Below, piece by piece: positions 40,828-50,047 of a stretch of DNA of 64,000 nucleotides. The stretch's first letter is position 1. Every line of letters begins with the position of its first letter. The notes beneath the pieces were generated by a model, which saw only the letters and a program-made list of their open reading frames with translations, made no database searches and was not told where the DNA came from. The DNA comes from Enhydrobacter sp. (GTDB lineage Bacteria > Pseudomonadota > Alphaproteobacteria > Reyranellales > Reyranellaceae), in contig NZ_CP126889.1 in the NCBI RefSeq assembly GCF_030246845.1, positions 248,001 through 312,000 on the forward strand, written 5' to 3'. The translations under genes and the position numbers were made by a program.

Positions 40828-41343
40828 ATGAAACTGCCTCCCTACCCCATGATCGAACCCGATCTCGGCGCGCCGCTCGACATCCACCGCGCCAGGGTCC
40901 TGCCCGAATGGATCGACTGGAACGGCCACATGAACGTGGGCTTCTACGTCGTGGCCTTCGACAAGGCGACCGATACGCTCTGCAACCAGCTCGGCGTGAG
41001 CTGGGAGTACACGCGTGAGAAGATCGGCATGACCTTCGTGCTCGAGGCGCACGTCACCTACGACCGCGAGGTAAAGGAGGGCGATCCGCTGCGCATCACC
41101 ACACAGCTCCTCGACCATGACCAAAAGCGCCTGCACTACATCCACATGATGTATCACGAGAGCGAGGGCTGGCTCGCCGCCACCAACGAGCTGATGCTGA
41201 TGAACATCGACTATGCGACCCGTCGCGCCGCGCCGTGGCCCGACTGGGCGATGGAGCGCATCGAGAAGCTCGCCGCCCTCCACGCCACGCTCCCCCGCCC
41301 GCCCCAGGCCGGCCGCCTTATCGGCATCAAGAGGAATCAATAG
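40828..41343 (+). CDS. Hot-dog thioesterase (betainyl-CoA thioesterase-like), copy 1
   Basis: A 171-residue hot-dog thioesterase. IHRARVLPEWIDWNGHMNVGFYVVAFD, with Asp and Asn-Gly-His, is the 4HBT-II active region. It is close to the thioesterase linked to carnitine breakdown (betainyl-CoA thioesterase) and to the C-terminal half of L-carnitine dehydrogenase. No other carnitine genes are visible. Copy 2 starts six bases after its stop and has exactly the same length, so this is a tandem duplication. Confidence 0.85.
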   Translation: MKLPPYPMIEPDLGAPLDIHRARVLPEWIDWNGHMNVGFYVVAFDKATDTLCNQLGVSWEYTREKIGMTFVLEAHVTYDREVKEGDPLRITTQLLDHDQKRLHYIHMMYHESEGWLAATNELMLMNIDYATRRAAPWPDWAMERIEKLAALHATLPRPPQAGRLIGIKRNQ

Positions 41344-41348
41344 ACACC

Positions 41349-41864
41349 ATGCTCGTCACGCTTCCCTATCAAATGCCGGCCCTGGTCACGCGCGCGCCGC
41401 TCGACATCCATCGCGCAGCCGTGCTGCCCGAATGGGTCGACTGGAACGGCCACATGAACGTCGCCTTCTACGTCGCGGCCTTCGACCAGGCGTCGGGCGC
41501 CTTCATGCGCAACATGGGACTCGGCCGCAATTACGTCGACAGCAAGCTCGGCATGACCTTCGTGCTGGAGACCCACGTCACCTACGACCGCGAGATGAAG
41601 GGCGGCGCACCGATGCGCTTCACGACGCAGCTGCTCGACTGCGACGCCAAGCGGGTCCATCTGTTCCACGAGATGCACCACGAGGAGGAGGACTACCTCG
41701 CCGCCACCAACGAGGTGATCGTGATGAACATCGACTACGCCTCGCGCCGCTCCGCACCCTGGCCGATGCAGGCCGCCGAGCGGCTGGAGGCGGTGTGGGC
41801 CGAGCACCGGCGCCTGCCGCGCCCGGCGAAGGCGGGACGCGTGATGGGGCTGGGGAAGAGGTAA
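41349..41864 (+). CDS. Hot-dog thioesterase (betainyl-CoA thioesterase-like), copy 2
   Basis: Also 171 residues, with VLPEWVDWNGHMNVAFYVAAFD and GMTFVLETHVTYDREMKGG, about 60% identical to copy 1. Conserved regions include the active-site loop and the C-terminal MNIDYASRRSAPWP. The pair may form a heteromer or handle two related acyl-CoA thioesters. Only five bases separate the two genes, so they are one operon. The first ~15 residues differ most. Confidence 0.85.
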   Translation: MLVTLPYQMPALVTRAPLDIHRAAVLPEWVDWNGHMNVAFYVAAFDQASGAFMRNMGLGRNYVDSKLGMTFVLETHVTYDREMKGGAPMRFTTQLLDCDAKRVHLFHEMHHEEEDYLAATNEVIVMNIDYASRRSAPWPMQAAERLEAVWAEHRRLPRPAKAGRVMGLGKR

Positions 41865-41881
41865 GACTTCGGCCGGCCTGT

Positions 41882-41949
41882 AAAGATCCCTCGCTGCGCT
41901 CGGGATGACACCGTCCTTTGTGTCATCCCGAGCGCAGCGAGGGATCTTT
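41882..41949. repeat. Family-1 repeat pair, outward type
   Basis: AAAGATCCCTCGCTGCGCTC with GGGATGACAC, a short 8-base centre, then TGTGTCATCCCGAGCGCAGC with GAGGGATCTTT. It is the tightest pair in the window and sits between same-strand genes. Confidence 0.9.
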
Positions 41950-42003
41950 CGTCGGCCTGCGCAACCGGCGACGCTTCGTCCCTTTCCGAAGCATCGTGCG
42001 GCG

Positions 42004-43413
42004 ATGCCGTGCGTTGTTTGTCGCGTGACCCGCGACCGGCATCCCCTCACCCTCGCGACGCTCTGCCTCGCCGTGCTGGTGGCGCAGCTCGACACCGCCG
42101 TCGTCAACCTCGCGACACGGCCGATCGGCGCGCACTTCCACGCCGGCGTCGATGCGCTGCAGTGGGTGCTCGACAGCTACAACCTCGTCTATGCGGTGCT
42201 GCTGCTGAGCGGCGGCCTGCTGGCCGACCTTTATGGCCGACGGCGCGTCTTCATGGCGGGCCTCGCGATCTTCGTCGCCGCGTCGCTGGTCTGCGCCGCC
42301 GCGCCCGACATCGGCGTGCTGATCGCCGGCCGGGCCGGCACCGGCCTCGGCGCGGCGCTGCTGGTGCCGGCGTCGCTCGCCGTCATCCGCGTCGCCTGGC
42401 GCGACGAGACGGCGCGCGGCCGCGCGCTCGGCGTGTGGGCCGCCTGCAACGGGCTCGCGATGGCGATCGGTCCGACGCTGGGCGGGCTGCTGATCCACGC
42501 CTTCGGCTGGCGCAGCATCTTCCTGGTGGTGATCCCGGTCGGCGTGGCGGCGCTCGCACTGGCGCCGCGCGCGATCGAGGAAACGGCCGATCCGCGCGGC
42601 CGCAGCTTCGACGCGCCGGCGCAGGTGCTGGGCGCGGTTGCGCTGGGCGGGCTCGCGCTGGCCGCCATCGAATCGCATGGCCGTCCGGTGGTCGCGGCGA
42701 TCGCCGCAATTGCCGCCCTGGTCGCGCTCGTCCTGTTCCTGCGCGTCGAGCGCCGGCAGGGCGACGCAGCGCTGGTGCCGCTCGGGATCTTCCACGCCGA
42801 CGCTTTCCGCGGCGCCATCGCCGCCACGACGGCCATGACCTTCGGCATGTACGGCGTGCTGTTCCTGTTGCCGCTCAGCTGGCAGGGCAGCGGTGCGCTG
42901 TCGGCCATCCAGGCCGGCCTCGCCCTGATGCCGATGGCGCTGGTCTTCGTGCTGCTCTCGCCCGTCTCGGGCCGGCTGACCGAAACGGTCGGGCTGCGCG
43001 TCACGACCGCTGGCGGCGTGGCCGTGATCGGCCTCGGCCTGCTGGTGATCGCACTCGGCGCCGACCGCAGCTCCATCGCCGTCGACGAGATCGGCCTGGT
43101 GCTGACCGGGCTCGGCATGGGCATCGCCACCGGCCCGCTGATGGCGGCGGCCGTCGGCGCTGTCGGCCATGCGCGCTCGGGCACCGCCTCGGCGCTGATC
43201 AATGTCGCGCGCATGGCGGGCGCCACGATCGGCGTCGCCGTGCTGGGCGCGGCCTATGCGCTGGCCGGCGGCGGCGCGGACGGGCTCGCGCTCGCCATGC
43301 TGGCGGGCGGCGCGGTGCAGCTCGCCGGCGCCGCTACCGCCTGGACGGCGATGCGAGAGCGGCGAGCGCCGCGCCGGCCAGCCGGTAGGGCAGCCAGGTC
43401 CGGATCCACCTGA
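42004..43413 (+). CDS. MFS transporter, DHA2 (EmrB/QacA) type
   Basis: A 469-residue transporter with about 13-14 membrane helices. Motif TAVVNLATRPI, LQWVLDSYNL and GGLLADLYGRRRVF are the DHA2 signature. It should export drugs or metabolites by proton antiport. Its last ~80 bases overlap the convergent acetyltransferase gene, so the C-terminal basic tail (RRAPRRPAGRAARSGST) may not be essential. Nearby there is no regulator. The ATG at 42004 is taken because earlier residues come from a repeat. Confidence 0.88.
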   Translation: MPCVVCRVTRDRHPLTLATLCLAVLVAQLDTAVVNLATRPIGAHFHAGVDALQWVLDSYNLVYAVLLLSGGLLADLYGRRRVFMAGLAIFVAASLVCAAAPDIGVLIAGRAGTGLGAALLVPASLAVIRVAWRDETARGRALGVWAACNGLAMAIGPTLGGLLIHAFGWRSIFLVVIPVGVAALALAPRAIEETADPRGRSFDAPAQVLGAVALGGLALAAIESHGRPVVAAIAAIAALVALVLFLRVERRQGDAALVPLGIFHADAFRGAIAATTAMTFGMYGVLFLLPLSWQGSGALSAIQAGLALMPMALVFVLLSPVSGRLTETVGLRVTTAGGVAVIGLGLLVIALGADRSSIAVDEIGLVLTGLGMGIATGPLMAAAVGAVGHARSGTASALINVARMAGATIGVAVLGAAYALAGGGADGLALAMLAGGAVQLAGAATAWTAMRERRAPRRPAGRAARSGST

Positions 43414-43807
43414 AGCCGAGCTTCTCGTAGAAGCCGCGCGCCGGATTCCAGTCGAGCACGTTGAGGTCGATGCGCCTGAAGCCCTTGGCGGCGCACTCCT
43501 TCGCAAGCGCCGTCATCAGGGCGCGCGCGACGCCGCCGCGCCGCTCCTCCGGCACGACCCAGATATCCTCGACGAAGATGCCGCGCGCCGCCGTCCAGAC
43601 CGAGTAGTTGAAGGTGTAGAGCGCAAAGCCCACCGGCTTGCCGGCGCGCTCGGCGATCAGCGCGGCGAACTGCGGGTCCCTGCCGAAGCCGTCGCGCGCC
43701 AGCGTCTGCGGCGTGGCGGTGACGGCCTCCGGCGCGTCCTCGTAGGTCGCGAGATCGATCGAGAAGCGATGCAGCAGCTCGACGTCGTCGACGGTGGCGG
43801 CGCGCAC
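43334..43807 (-). CDS. GNAT-family N-acetyltransferase
   Basis: About 157 residues. The GNAT fold is clear: VRAATVDDVELLHRF at the start, IFVEDIWVVPEERRGGVARALM containing the acetyl-CoA loop (RRGGVA), and LNVLDWNPARGFYEKLGF near the end. This arrangement matches diamine/spermidine-like or generic GNAT enzymes; the substrate is unknown. The start is uncertain: GTG at 43807, or TTG at 43825 overlapping the SDR stop. It is the third gene of the MBL-SDR-GNAT operon. Confidence 0.82.
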   Translation of the reverse strand: MRAATVDDVELLHRFSIDLATYEDAPEAVTATPQTLARDGFGRDPQFAALIAERAGKPVGFALYTFNYSVWTAARGIFVEDIWVVPEERRGGVARALMTALAKECAAKGFRRIDLNVLDWNPARGFYEKLGFRWIRTWLPYRLAGAALAALASPSRR

Positions 43808-43814
43808 GGTGACC

Positions 43815-44576
43815 TCAGACGCCAAGGTAGCCCCCGTCGACCGGCAGGATGGCGCCGGTGATGTAGCTCGCCGCATCGGAGCACAGGAACACGACCGGCC
43901 CCACCAGCTCCTCGGGCTGGCCGACGCGCTTCATCGGCACGTGGGCGAGGAAGGCGTCGAGCCGCTTGGGGTCGGCGCGCGTGGCTTCGGTCATGGCGGT
44001 GGCGATGATACCGGGCGCCAGCGCATTCACCCGCACGCCCTCGGGCGCCAGCTCCGAAGCCAGCGCGCGCGTGAACTGGGCCAGCGCGCCCTTGGACACC
44101 GGATAGGCGCCGCTGCCGGCGGGAGCGATGAAGGAGTTGATCGAGGCGATGTTCACGATCGCGCCGCGCGTGCGCCTGAGCTGGTCGGCGAAGGCGGTGG
44201 TGACGTTGAAGGCGCCCTCGACGTTCACCGCCATGGTCCTGGCCCAGCGCGCGCGCCCGTCCTCGGCCAGCAGGTTGCCGCGGAGGAAGATGCCGGCGTT
44301 GTTCACCAGGATGCGGATCGGCCCGACCAGCAGCGACACGTCCTGCGCCAGCTTGCGGCAGCCCTCCTCGTCGGTGACGTCGAGCATGAAGCCGCGCGCC
44401 TTGCCGCCCTCCCTGGCGATCGAATCGGCGATGGCGCGCGCGGCGTCGCGGTCGATGTCGGTCACGATGACCTCGGCGCCGGCGGCGCCGAGGCCGCGCG
44501 CGATCGCCGCGCCGTTGCCACGGCCCGCGCCCGTCACCAGGGCCAGCCGTCCGGCGAGCGCGTCCTTCGCGATCAC
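43815..44576 (-). CDS. SDR-family oxidoreductase
   Basis: A 253-residue classical SDR. TGAGRGNGAAIARGL cofactor loop, NNAG (ILVNNAGIF), catalytic IASINS and YPVSKGALA, and the ending GAILPVDGGYLGV. VTDID after strand 2 indicates NAD. The start is the GTG at 44576, overlapping the upstream MBL stop by four bases (GTGA), so the two are translated together. Substrate unknown. Confidence 0.87.
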   Translation of the reverse strand: MIAKDALAGRLALVTGAGRGNGAAIARGLGAAGAEVIVTDIDRDAARAIADSIAREGGKARGFMLDVTDEEGCRKLAQDVSLLVGPIRILVNNAGIFLRGNLLAEDGRARWARTMAVNVEGAFNVTTAFADQLRRTRGAIVNIASINSFIAPAGSGAYPVSKGALAQFTRALASELAPEGVRVNALAPGIIATAMTEATRADPKRLDAFLAHVPMKRVGQPEELVGPVVFLCSDAASYITGAILPVDGGYLGV

Positions 44577-45544
44577 GATGGCGGCTCCGGCGGGGGCGGC
44601 TCCAGCAGGTTCCAGGTCTCGAGGTCGCGCTCGGCAGTCCAGATCCTCGGATGGTCGAGCCCCTTGGCTTCGTCGTAAGCGCGCGCCACGCCGAAGGGCA
44701 GGCCGTGATCGAACAGCATGCGCTTGCCGTAGCGCGGCTCGAGCGCCGCGCGCGCCTTGTCGTAGGCCTGCTTCAGCGTCTCGTCCGCCGCGGCCGCCGC
44801 CGCGACCACGCGATGGAGCTCTTCGACGAAGGCCTGCGTGTCGGCGATCCCCTGCGCGATCGCCTCGGGACCGGCCAGCGGATCGCCGCGGCCGGGCAGC
44901 AGCGCCTCGGGATGGAGGTCGGCGAGCTTCCGCAGCGTCGCCGGCCAGTCCGCGAGATGCGCGTCCCCGGCGTATGGCGCTGCCTGCGAGACCACGAGGG
45001 CGCCGGCGAAAAGCGTGCGCTCGCCCGGCAGCCAGACGATCGTGTCGCCCTTGGTATGGCCGCGACCGATCTGGACGATCTCGACCTGCAGGCCGCCCAG
45101 CCAGAGCGTCATGCGCTCCTTGAAGGTGAGCGTGGGCATCGTGAGGCCGGGAATGGTGTCGGCCGCCTTGAAAAGCCGCGGCAAGCGCTGCAGCTCGGAC
45201 TTGTAGTCGTGCGCGCCGCGCTCGACGATCATCTCGCGCGTGGCCTCGCTGCAGATCACCTGGTCGGCGCCATAGGCCGAGGCGCCGAGGGTGCGCAGCG
45301 CATGGTAGTTCGAGAGCACCACGTGCCGGATCGGCTTGTCGGTGACGCTTCTCACGCGCTCGATCACCGCCTGCGCCGCCTTGGGCGTCGCCTGGGCGTC
45401 GATCACCATCACCGCGTTGTCGCCGATCACCACGCCGCTGTTGGGATCGCCCTCCGCCGTGAAGGCGTAGGCGTGCTCGCTGAGCCGGCTGAAAGTGACG
45501 TTTCTCTCCGCCTGATCCGCCTGCGAGGCGAAGGCTCTGCCCAT
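44573..45544 (-). CDS. Metallo-beta-lactamase-fold protein with altered metal motif
   Basis: A 323-residue MBL-fold protein. The core strand VVIGDNAVMVIDAQAT and a late GRGHTKGDTIVWL are present, but the HxHxDH signature is replaced by SNYHALRTLGASAYG, which keeps only one histidine. Members of this group (quinoprotein relay/SoxH-like) are common in Alphaproteobacteria with no known reaction. Either it uses a different metal arrangement or it is inactive. No signal peptide is seen. First gene of a three-gene operon. Confidence 0.82.
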   Translation of the reverse strand: MGRAFASQADQAERNVTFSRLSEHAYAFTAEGDPNSGVVIGDNAVMVIDAQATPKAAQAVIERVRSVTDKPIRHVVLSNYHALRTLGASAYGADQVICSEATREMIVERGAHDYKSELQRLPRLFKAADTIPGLTMPTLTFKERMTLWLGGLQVEIVQIGRGHTKGDTIVWLPGERTLFAGALVVSQAAPYAGDAHLADWPATLRKLADLHPEALLPGRGDPLAGPEAIAQGIADTQAFVEELHRVVAAAAAADETLKQAYDKARAALEPRYGKRMLFDHGLPFGVARAYDEAKGLDHPRIWTAERDLETWNLLEPPPPEPPS

Positions 45545-45640
45545 CGACCTGTTCTCCCGAGCATCCGTGCGCTGCGGCGACCCTAGCCCGCCTTGCCATT
45601 TCGTGTCATCCGGCACGAACCGGTGTCGTCTCGCGCTTCG

Positions 45641-45764
45641 GTGTCATTCCGAGCGGGGCGAGGAATCTTTCGCAGTGCTTGAAACAAGGATCCCTCGCAT
45701 TCGCTCGGGATGACACGCACATCGTTGTCTCGGAGGAGCGCGCCACTCCAGTGGCGCAATCATG
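45641..45764. repeat. Family-1 pair followed by a family-3 palindrome
   Basis: Family 1 at 45641-45716 (GTGTCATTCCGAGCGGGGCG ... TCGCTCGGGATGACAC) and family 3 at 45735-45764 (GAGCGCGCCACTCCAGTGGC then GCAATCATG). They fill the gap between two minus-strand genes. Confidence 0.85.
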
Positions 45765-45775
45765 CATGCCGACGA

Positions 45776-46792
45776 TCAGCCCGAGCCGTACTTGTGATAG
45801 CGCGCGCGGTCGCCGGTGCGGACGGTGACCTCGAAGGAATCGTTGTCGCGTTCGAGACGCAGCGTGACGGCGGTGCCGGCCGGCCCGCTCGCCCAGAGCT
45901 TGCGGTAGAAATCGGCGATGTCGTCGAGCACCTCGCCGTCGAGCGCCTGCAGGATGTCGCCGCGCTTCAGCCCGGCGCGATCGGCCGGGCCGCCGTCGGA
46001 AATGCCGCCGACCACGAGCTGGCCCATATGCTCGACCGTGAGGACGCCGAGCCAGGGCCGCGCCGGCTTGTCGAGCCGGCCGTTCTCCACCAGCTCGCGG
46101 AAGATCGGCTTCAGCCGGTTGATCGGCACGTACATGTTGCCGGGAAAGGCCGGCGAGCCCGGGCCCAGCGCCTCCTGCACCAAGAGCGAGCCGATGCCCA
46201 GCAGCGTGCCGTCGCGGCCCATCAGCGCCGAGCCGCCCCACAGCGGATAGGCCGGCACGGTGAAGATCGCGTTGTCGAGCAGGTACTCCCAGTAGCCGGC
46301 GAACTCGCGGCGGCCGGCGACCTTGACCTTGAGCGTCGCCTTCTCGCCGCCCACGCCCGCGACATAGGCCTCGCTGCGCAGCGCGAGCTGGTCGGAATCG
46401 CCGAACGGCATCGGCTTCACCGGCAGCGGCACGGCGGTGCGCACCAGGCCGAAGCCGCTTTCGTAGTCGTAGCCCACCAGGCCCGCGGGGAACTCGCGGC
46501 CGTCGGCGTCCTTGATGGTGACGGTGTCGGCTTCCATGATCAGGTAGCCGATGGTGACGATCAGGCCTTCGTCGTCGATCACCACGCCATGGCCCTCGCG
46601 CTCCGAGCCCAGGGTCTGGGCCGAGCGCCGGTTCTCCGGGATGGTCGTGTGCAGGCCCACCACCGCCGGCAGGACCTCGACGACGTCGGGCGGCAGGCTG
46701 CCCTCGTTCCCGGGCGTCCGCGCCTCGACCACGCCCTCGCCGCCGAGCCAGCGGGTCGAGCCGTTCGTGGATCCGTTCACCCCTCGGGCCAT
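45776..46792 (-). CDS. S1C (DegP/HtrA-like) protein with PDZ domain and degenerate triad
   Basis: A 338-residue protein with a trypsin-like domain and one PDZ (ARPWLGVLTVEHMGQ ... GLKRGDILQALDGE). The HtrA positions are altered: the histidine site reads VTIGYLIME instead of TNxHV, the aspartate site reads DYESGFGLV instead of D-x-x-x-D-L-A, and the nucleophile loop reads LWGGSALM instead of GNSGGP. His and Asp appear lost, so a chaperone or scaffold role is more likely than proteolysis. No signal peptide. The ATG at 46792 has a clear GGAGGTGG site. Divergent from uvrD. Confidence 0.82.
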   Translation of the reverse strand: MARGVNGSTNGSTRWLGGEGVVEARTPGNEGSLPPDVVEVLPAVVGLHTTIPENRRSAQTLGSEREGHGVVIDDEGLIVTIGYLIMEADTVTIKDADGREFPAGLVGYDYESGFGLVRTAVPLPVKPMPFGDSDQLALRSEAYVAGVGGEKATLKVKVAGRREFAGYWEYLLDNAIFTVPAYPLWGGSALMGRDGTLLGIGSLLVQEALGPGSPAFPGNMYVPINRLKPIFRELVENGRLDKPARPWLGVLTVEHMGQLVVGGISDGGPADRAGLKRGDILQALDGEVLDDIADFYRKLWASGPAGTAVTLRLERDNDSFEVTVRTGDRARYHKYGSG

Positions 46793-46845
46793 TTCCACCT
46801 CCGAGTCCTGCCGGAAAGATAGGCGTCTGAGCCCGCGATTGCTAT

Positions 46846-49170
46846 ATGAGGCTGATGGCGCCCCCCGCCGATCCGTTCGAAATCACAGACGACCCCGTGC
46901 CGACGCCCGAGACGCCGGCGCGCCGCGCTGTCACGCCGATGACGCATCTCGAGGGGCTGAACGAGGAACAGCGCAAGGCCGTCGTGCACGGGGACGGGCC
47001 GCTGCTGGTGCTGGCCGGCGCCGGCACCGGCAAGACGCGCGTGCTCACGACACGCATCGCGCATCTTCTGATCACCGGCCGCGCCCGGCCGTCGCAGGTG
47101 CTGGCCGTCACCTTCACCAACAAGGCCGCGCGCGAGATGCTCGACCGCGTGGCGCAGCTCATCGGCGCCTCGGCCGACGGCATGTGGCTCGGCACGTTCC
47201 ATTCCATGGGCGTGCGCATTCTGCGCCGTCACGCCGAGCTGGTCGGCCTCAAGAGCAACTTCACCATCCTCGACACCGATGACCAGACGCGGCTCGTCAA
47301 GCAGCTCCTGCAGGCCGAGAACATCGACGACAAGAAATGGCCGGCGCGCATTCTCGCCGGCATCATCCAGCGCTGGAAGGACCGCGCGCTGACGCCCGAC
47401 AAGGTCGCGGCCGACGATGCCGGCGACTTCGCCAACGGCCGCGCCGTCGACATCTACCGGCAATACCAGGCCCGGCTCGCCGAGGTGAACGCGGTCGATT
47501 TCGGCGACCTGCTGATGCATTGCGTGAGCCTGTGGCAGCAGCATCCGGACGTGCTCGAGCAGTATCACCGCCGGTTCCGCCATATCCTGGTGGACGAGTA
47601 CCAGGACACCAACGTCGCGCAGTATCTCTGGCTGCGGCTCCTGGCGCAGGGCACGCGCGACGTCTGCTGTGTGGGCGACGACGACCAGTCGATCTACGGC
47701 TGGCGCGGCGCCGAGGTCGGCAACATCCTGCGCTTCGAGCGGGATTTCCCCGGCGCCGAGATCGTCCGGCTGGAGCGCAACTACCGCTCGACGCCGCACA
47801 TCCTCGCCGCCGCCTCGCATCTCATCTCGCACAACGAGGGCCGGCTCGGGAAGACGCTGTGGACCGACCTCCCGGAGGGCGAGCGCATCTCGCTGCGCGG
47901 CGTGTGGGACGGCGACGAGGAGGCGCGCACGATCGGCGAGGAGATCGAGGCCTTGCAGCGCGACAAGCATCCGCTCGGCCAGATCGCCATCCTGGTGCGC
48001 GCCGGCTTCCAGACCCGCGAGTTCGAGGAACGCTTCATCACCATGGGCCTGCCCTATCGCGTGATCGGCGGGCCGCGCTTCTACGAGCGCCAGGAGATCC
48101 GCGACGCGCTGGCCTATTGCCGCGTCACCGTGCAGCCCGACGACGATCTCGCCTTCGAGCGCATCTACAACACGCCGCGCCGCGGGCTGGGCGAGTCGGC
48201 GCTGCGCACGCTGCGCCTCGTCCAGCGCGCCCAGAAGGTCTCGCTGTTCGAGGCGGCGCGGCGGGCCATCGAGACCGACGAGCTGAAGGCGCGGCCGCGC
48301 AAGGTGCTGGGCGACCTCGTCAGGAGCTTCGAGCGCTGGCGCGGCATGCTGGACGGCATGCACCATGTCGAGGTGGTCGAGACCATGCTCGACGAATCGG
48401 GCTACACCGACATGCTGCGCGCCGACCGCTCGCCCGAGGCCGAGGGGCGGCTCGAGAACCTGAAGGAGCTCACCAACGCCCTGCAGGAGTTCGACACGCT
48501 GCCCGCCTTCCTGGAGCACGTGGCGCTGCTCACCGACAATGCCGAGAACGCCGCCGGCGACATGGTGAGCGTCATGACCCTGCATGCCGCCAAGGGGCTG
48601 GAGTTCGACACCGTCTTCCTGCCCGGCTGGGAGGAAGGCCTGTTCCCCAACCAGCGCGCGCTCGACGACAAGGGCGTGGCCGGGCTCGAGGAGGAGCGGC
48701 GGCTGGCCTATGTCGGGCTGACGCGCGCGCGCAAGCGGGCCTATGTCTCCTTCGCCGCCAACCGCCGCGTCTTCAACCAGTGGCAGGCCGCCATCCCGTC
48801 GCGCTTCCTGCGCGAGCTGCCGGCCGATCGCCTCGCCGAGAGCAGCGACGCCGGTCTCTACGCCACCTATTCCGCCGGCCATCATGCCGGCCTGCGCGAG
48901 CAGGCGAGCGGCTTCGACTACGAGAGTCTCGGCGTGACCGGTCGGTCGGGGTTCGGGGGCGGTCGGGCGCGCACGCGCTGGCGCGACGAGACCTTCGACG
49001 ACCGCCGCGCCGTCGAGGGCAACAAGGCCGACCTCGCCGTCGGCCAGCGCGTGTTCCACCAGAAGTTCGGCTACGGCCGCATCGTGGCGATGGACGGCAA
49101 CAAGCTCGACATCGAGTTCGAGAAGGCCGGAGCCAAGAAGGTGCTGGACAGCTTCATAGAGGCGGCGTGA
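46846..49170 (+). CDS. uvrD: UvrD/PcrA-type DNA helicase II
   Basis: A 774-residue SF1A helicase for excision and mismatch repair. Motif I GAGTGKTRVL, motif II VDEYQDTN, motif III VGDDDQSIYGWRGAE, motif IV/V regions and VMTLHAAKGLEFD (motif V) with VGLTRARKRAYV (motif VI) are all present. The C-terminal FHQKFGYGRIVAMDGNKLDIEFE is the Tudor-like tail of PcrA/UvrD. An ATG at 46855 is an alternative start. The stop overlaps the prmA start (GTGA), so both are in one operon. Confidence 0.95.
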   Translation: MRLMAPPADPFEITDDPVPTPETPARRAVTPMTHLEGLNEEQRKAVVHGDGPLLVLAGAGTGKTRVLTTRIAHLLITGRARPSQVLAVTFTNKAAREMLDRVAQLIGASADGMWLGTFHSMGVRILRRHAELVGLKSNFTILDTDDQTRLVKQLLQAENIDDKKWPARILAGIIQRWKDRALTPDKVAADDAGDFANGRAVDIYRQYQARLAEVNAVDFGDLLMHCVSLWQQHPDVLEQYHRRFRHILVDEYQDTNVAQYLWLRLLAQGTRDVCCVGDDDQSIYGWRGAEVGNILRFERDFPGAEIVRLERNYRSTPHILAAASHLISHNEGRLGKTLWTDLPEGERISLRGVWDGDEEARTIGEEIEALQRDKHPLGQIAILVRAGFQTREFEERFITMGLPYRVIGGPRFYERQEIRDALAYCRVTVQPDDDLAFERIYNTPRRGLGESALRTLRLVQRAQKVSLFEAARRAIETDELKARPRKVLGDLVRSFERWRGMLDGMHHVEVVETMLDESGYTDMLRADRSPEAEGRLENLKELTNALQEFDTLPAFLEHVALLTDNAENAAGDMVSVMTLHAAKGLEFDTVFLPGWEEGLFPNQRALDDKGVAGLEEERRLAYVGLTRARKRAYVSFAANRRVFNQWQAAIPSRFLRELPADRLAESSDAGLYATYSAGHHAGLREQASGFDYESLGVTGRSGFGGGRARTRWRDETFDDRRAVEGNKADLAVGQRVFHQKFGYGRIVAMDGNKLDIEFEKAGAKKVLDSFIEAA

Positions 49171-50018
49171 GCGCCTGGAAGGCGTGGCGCGACGTCCCGG
49201 CCGCCGAACGGCTGAAGCGCGAGCAGGCACTCGAGCCCCTGTCGGAGAACGGCTTCGTCGTGACCAGCCGCGAGCTCTCGCGCGACGGACCGTGGCGCAT
49301 CGAAATCTTCGGCGAGGGCGACAGGCGGCCGGTCGAGGCGCTGATCGACCGCCACTGGCGCTGGGAGGCGCTGCCCGAGATCGACTGGGTGGCCGAGAAC
49401 CAGCGCTCCTTCACACCGTTCGCCGTGGGACCGTTCTGGATCCATCCCTCGCACGCGGCGGGCGGCGCGCCGGCCGGCCTGCTGCCGATCGAGATCGATG
49501 CCGGCCTCGCCTTCGGCACCGGCACGCATGCCACGACGCGCGGCTGCCTGGAGATGCTGGCGACACTCGACCCGGCCGAGACCGTGAACGCGGTCGATGT
49601 CGGCTGCGGCAGCGGCATCCTCGCCATCGCCATGGCCAGACTCTGGAAGCGGCCCGTGCTGGCCGGCGACAACGATCCCGATGCGGTCGTGGTGGCGCGC
49701 GAGAACGCGGCGCGCAACGGCATCGGCCCGCTCTGCCGCTTCCACCATGCCGCCGGGCTCGATGCACCGGCGCTCGCCGACGCCCGGCCCTACGACCTGA
49801 TCGTCGCCAACATCCTGGCCGGCCCGCTGATCGAGCTCTCCGACGCCTTCGCCGCTTCCCTGCGTCCCGGCGGCCGTGCCTTGCTGAGCGGCCTCCTGGC
49901 CGAGCAGGCCGCCTCCGTCGTCGACGCCTACGCTCGCCGCGGCCTCATCCTCGTCCGCCACCTCGACCTCGCCACCAACGACACCACCTGGCGCACCCTC
50001 CTCCTGCGCAAGGCCTGA
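49167..50018 (+). CDS. prmA: Ribosomal protein L11 methyltransferase
   Basis: A 283-residue SAM-dependent methyltransferase. GLAFGTGTHATTRGCLEML is the PrmA signature, with motif I DVGCGSGILAIA and ANILAGPL. PrmA adds methyl groups to ribosomal protein L11. The start is a GTG overlapping the uvrD stop, and the N-terminal domain is as long as expected. The C-terminal RGLILVRHLDLATNDTTWRTLLLRK is normal. Confidence 0.93.
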   Translation: MSAWKAWRDVPAAERLKREQALEPLSENGFVVTSRELSRDGPWRIEIFGEGDRRPVEALIDRHWRWEALPEIDWVAENQRSFTPFAVGPFWIHPSHAAGGAPAGLLPIEIDAGLAFGTGTHATTRGCLEMLATLDPAETVNAVDVGCGSGILAIAMARLWKRPVLAGDNDPDAVVVARENAARNGIGPLCRFHHAAGLDAPALADARPYDLIVANILAGPLIELSDAFAASLRPGGRALLSGLLAEQAASVVDAYARRGLILVRHLDLATNDTTWRTLLLRKA

Positions 50019-50047
50019 GGACGATTGCGTCACCGGAGTGGCGCTTG

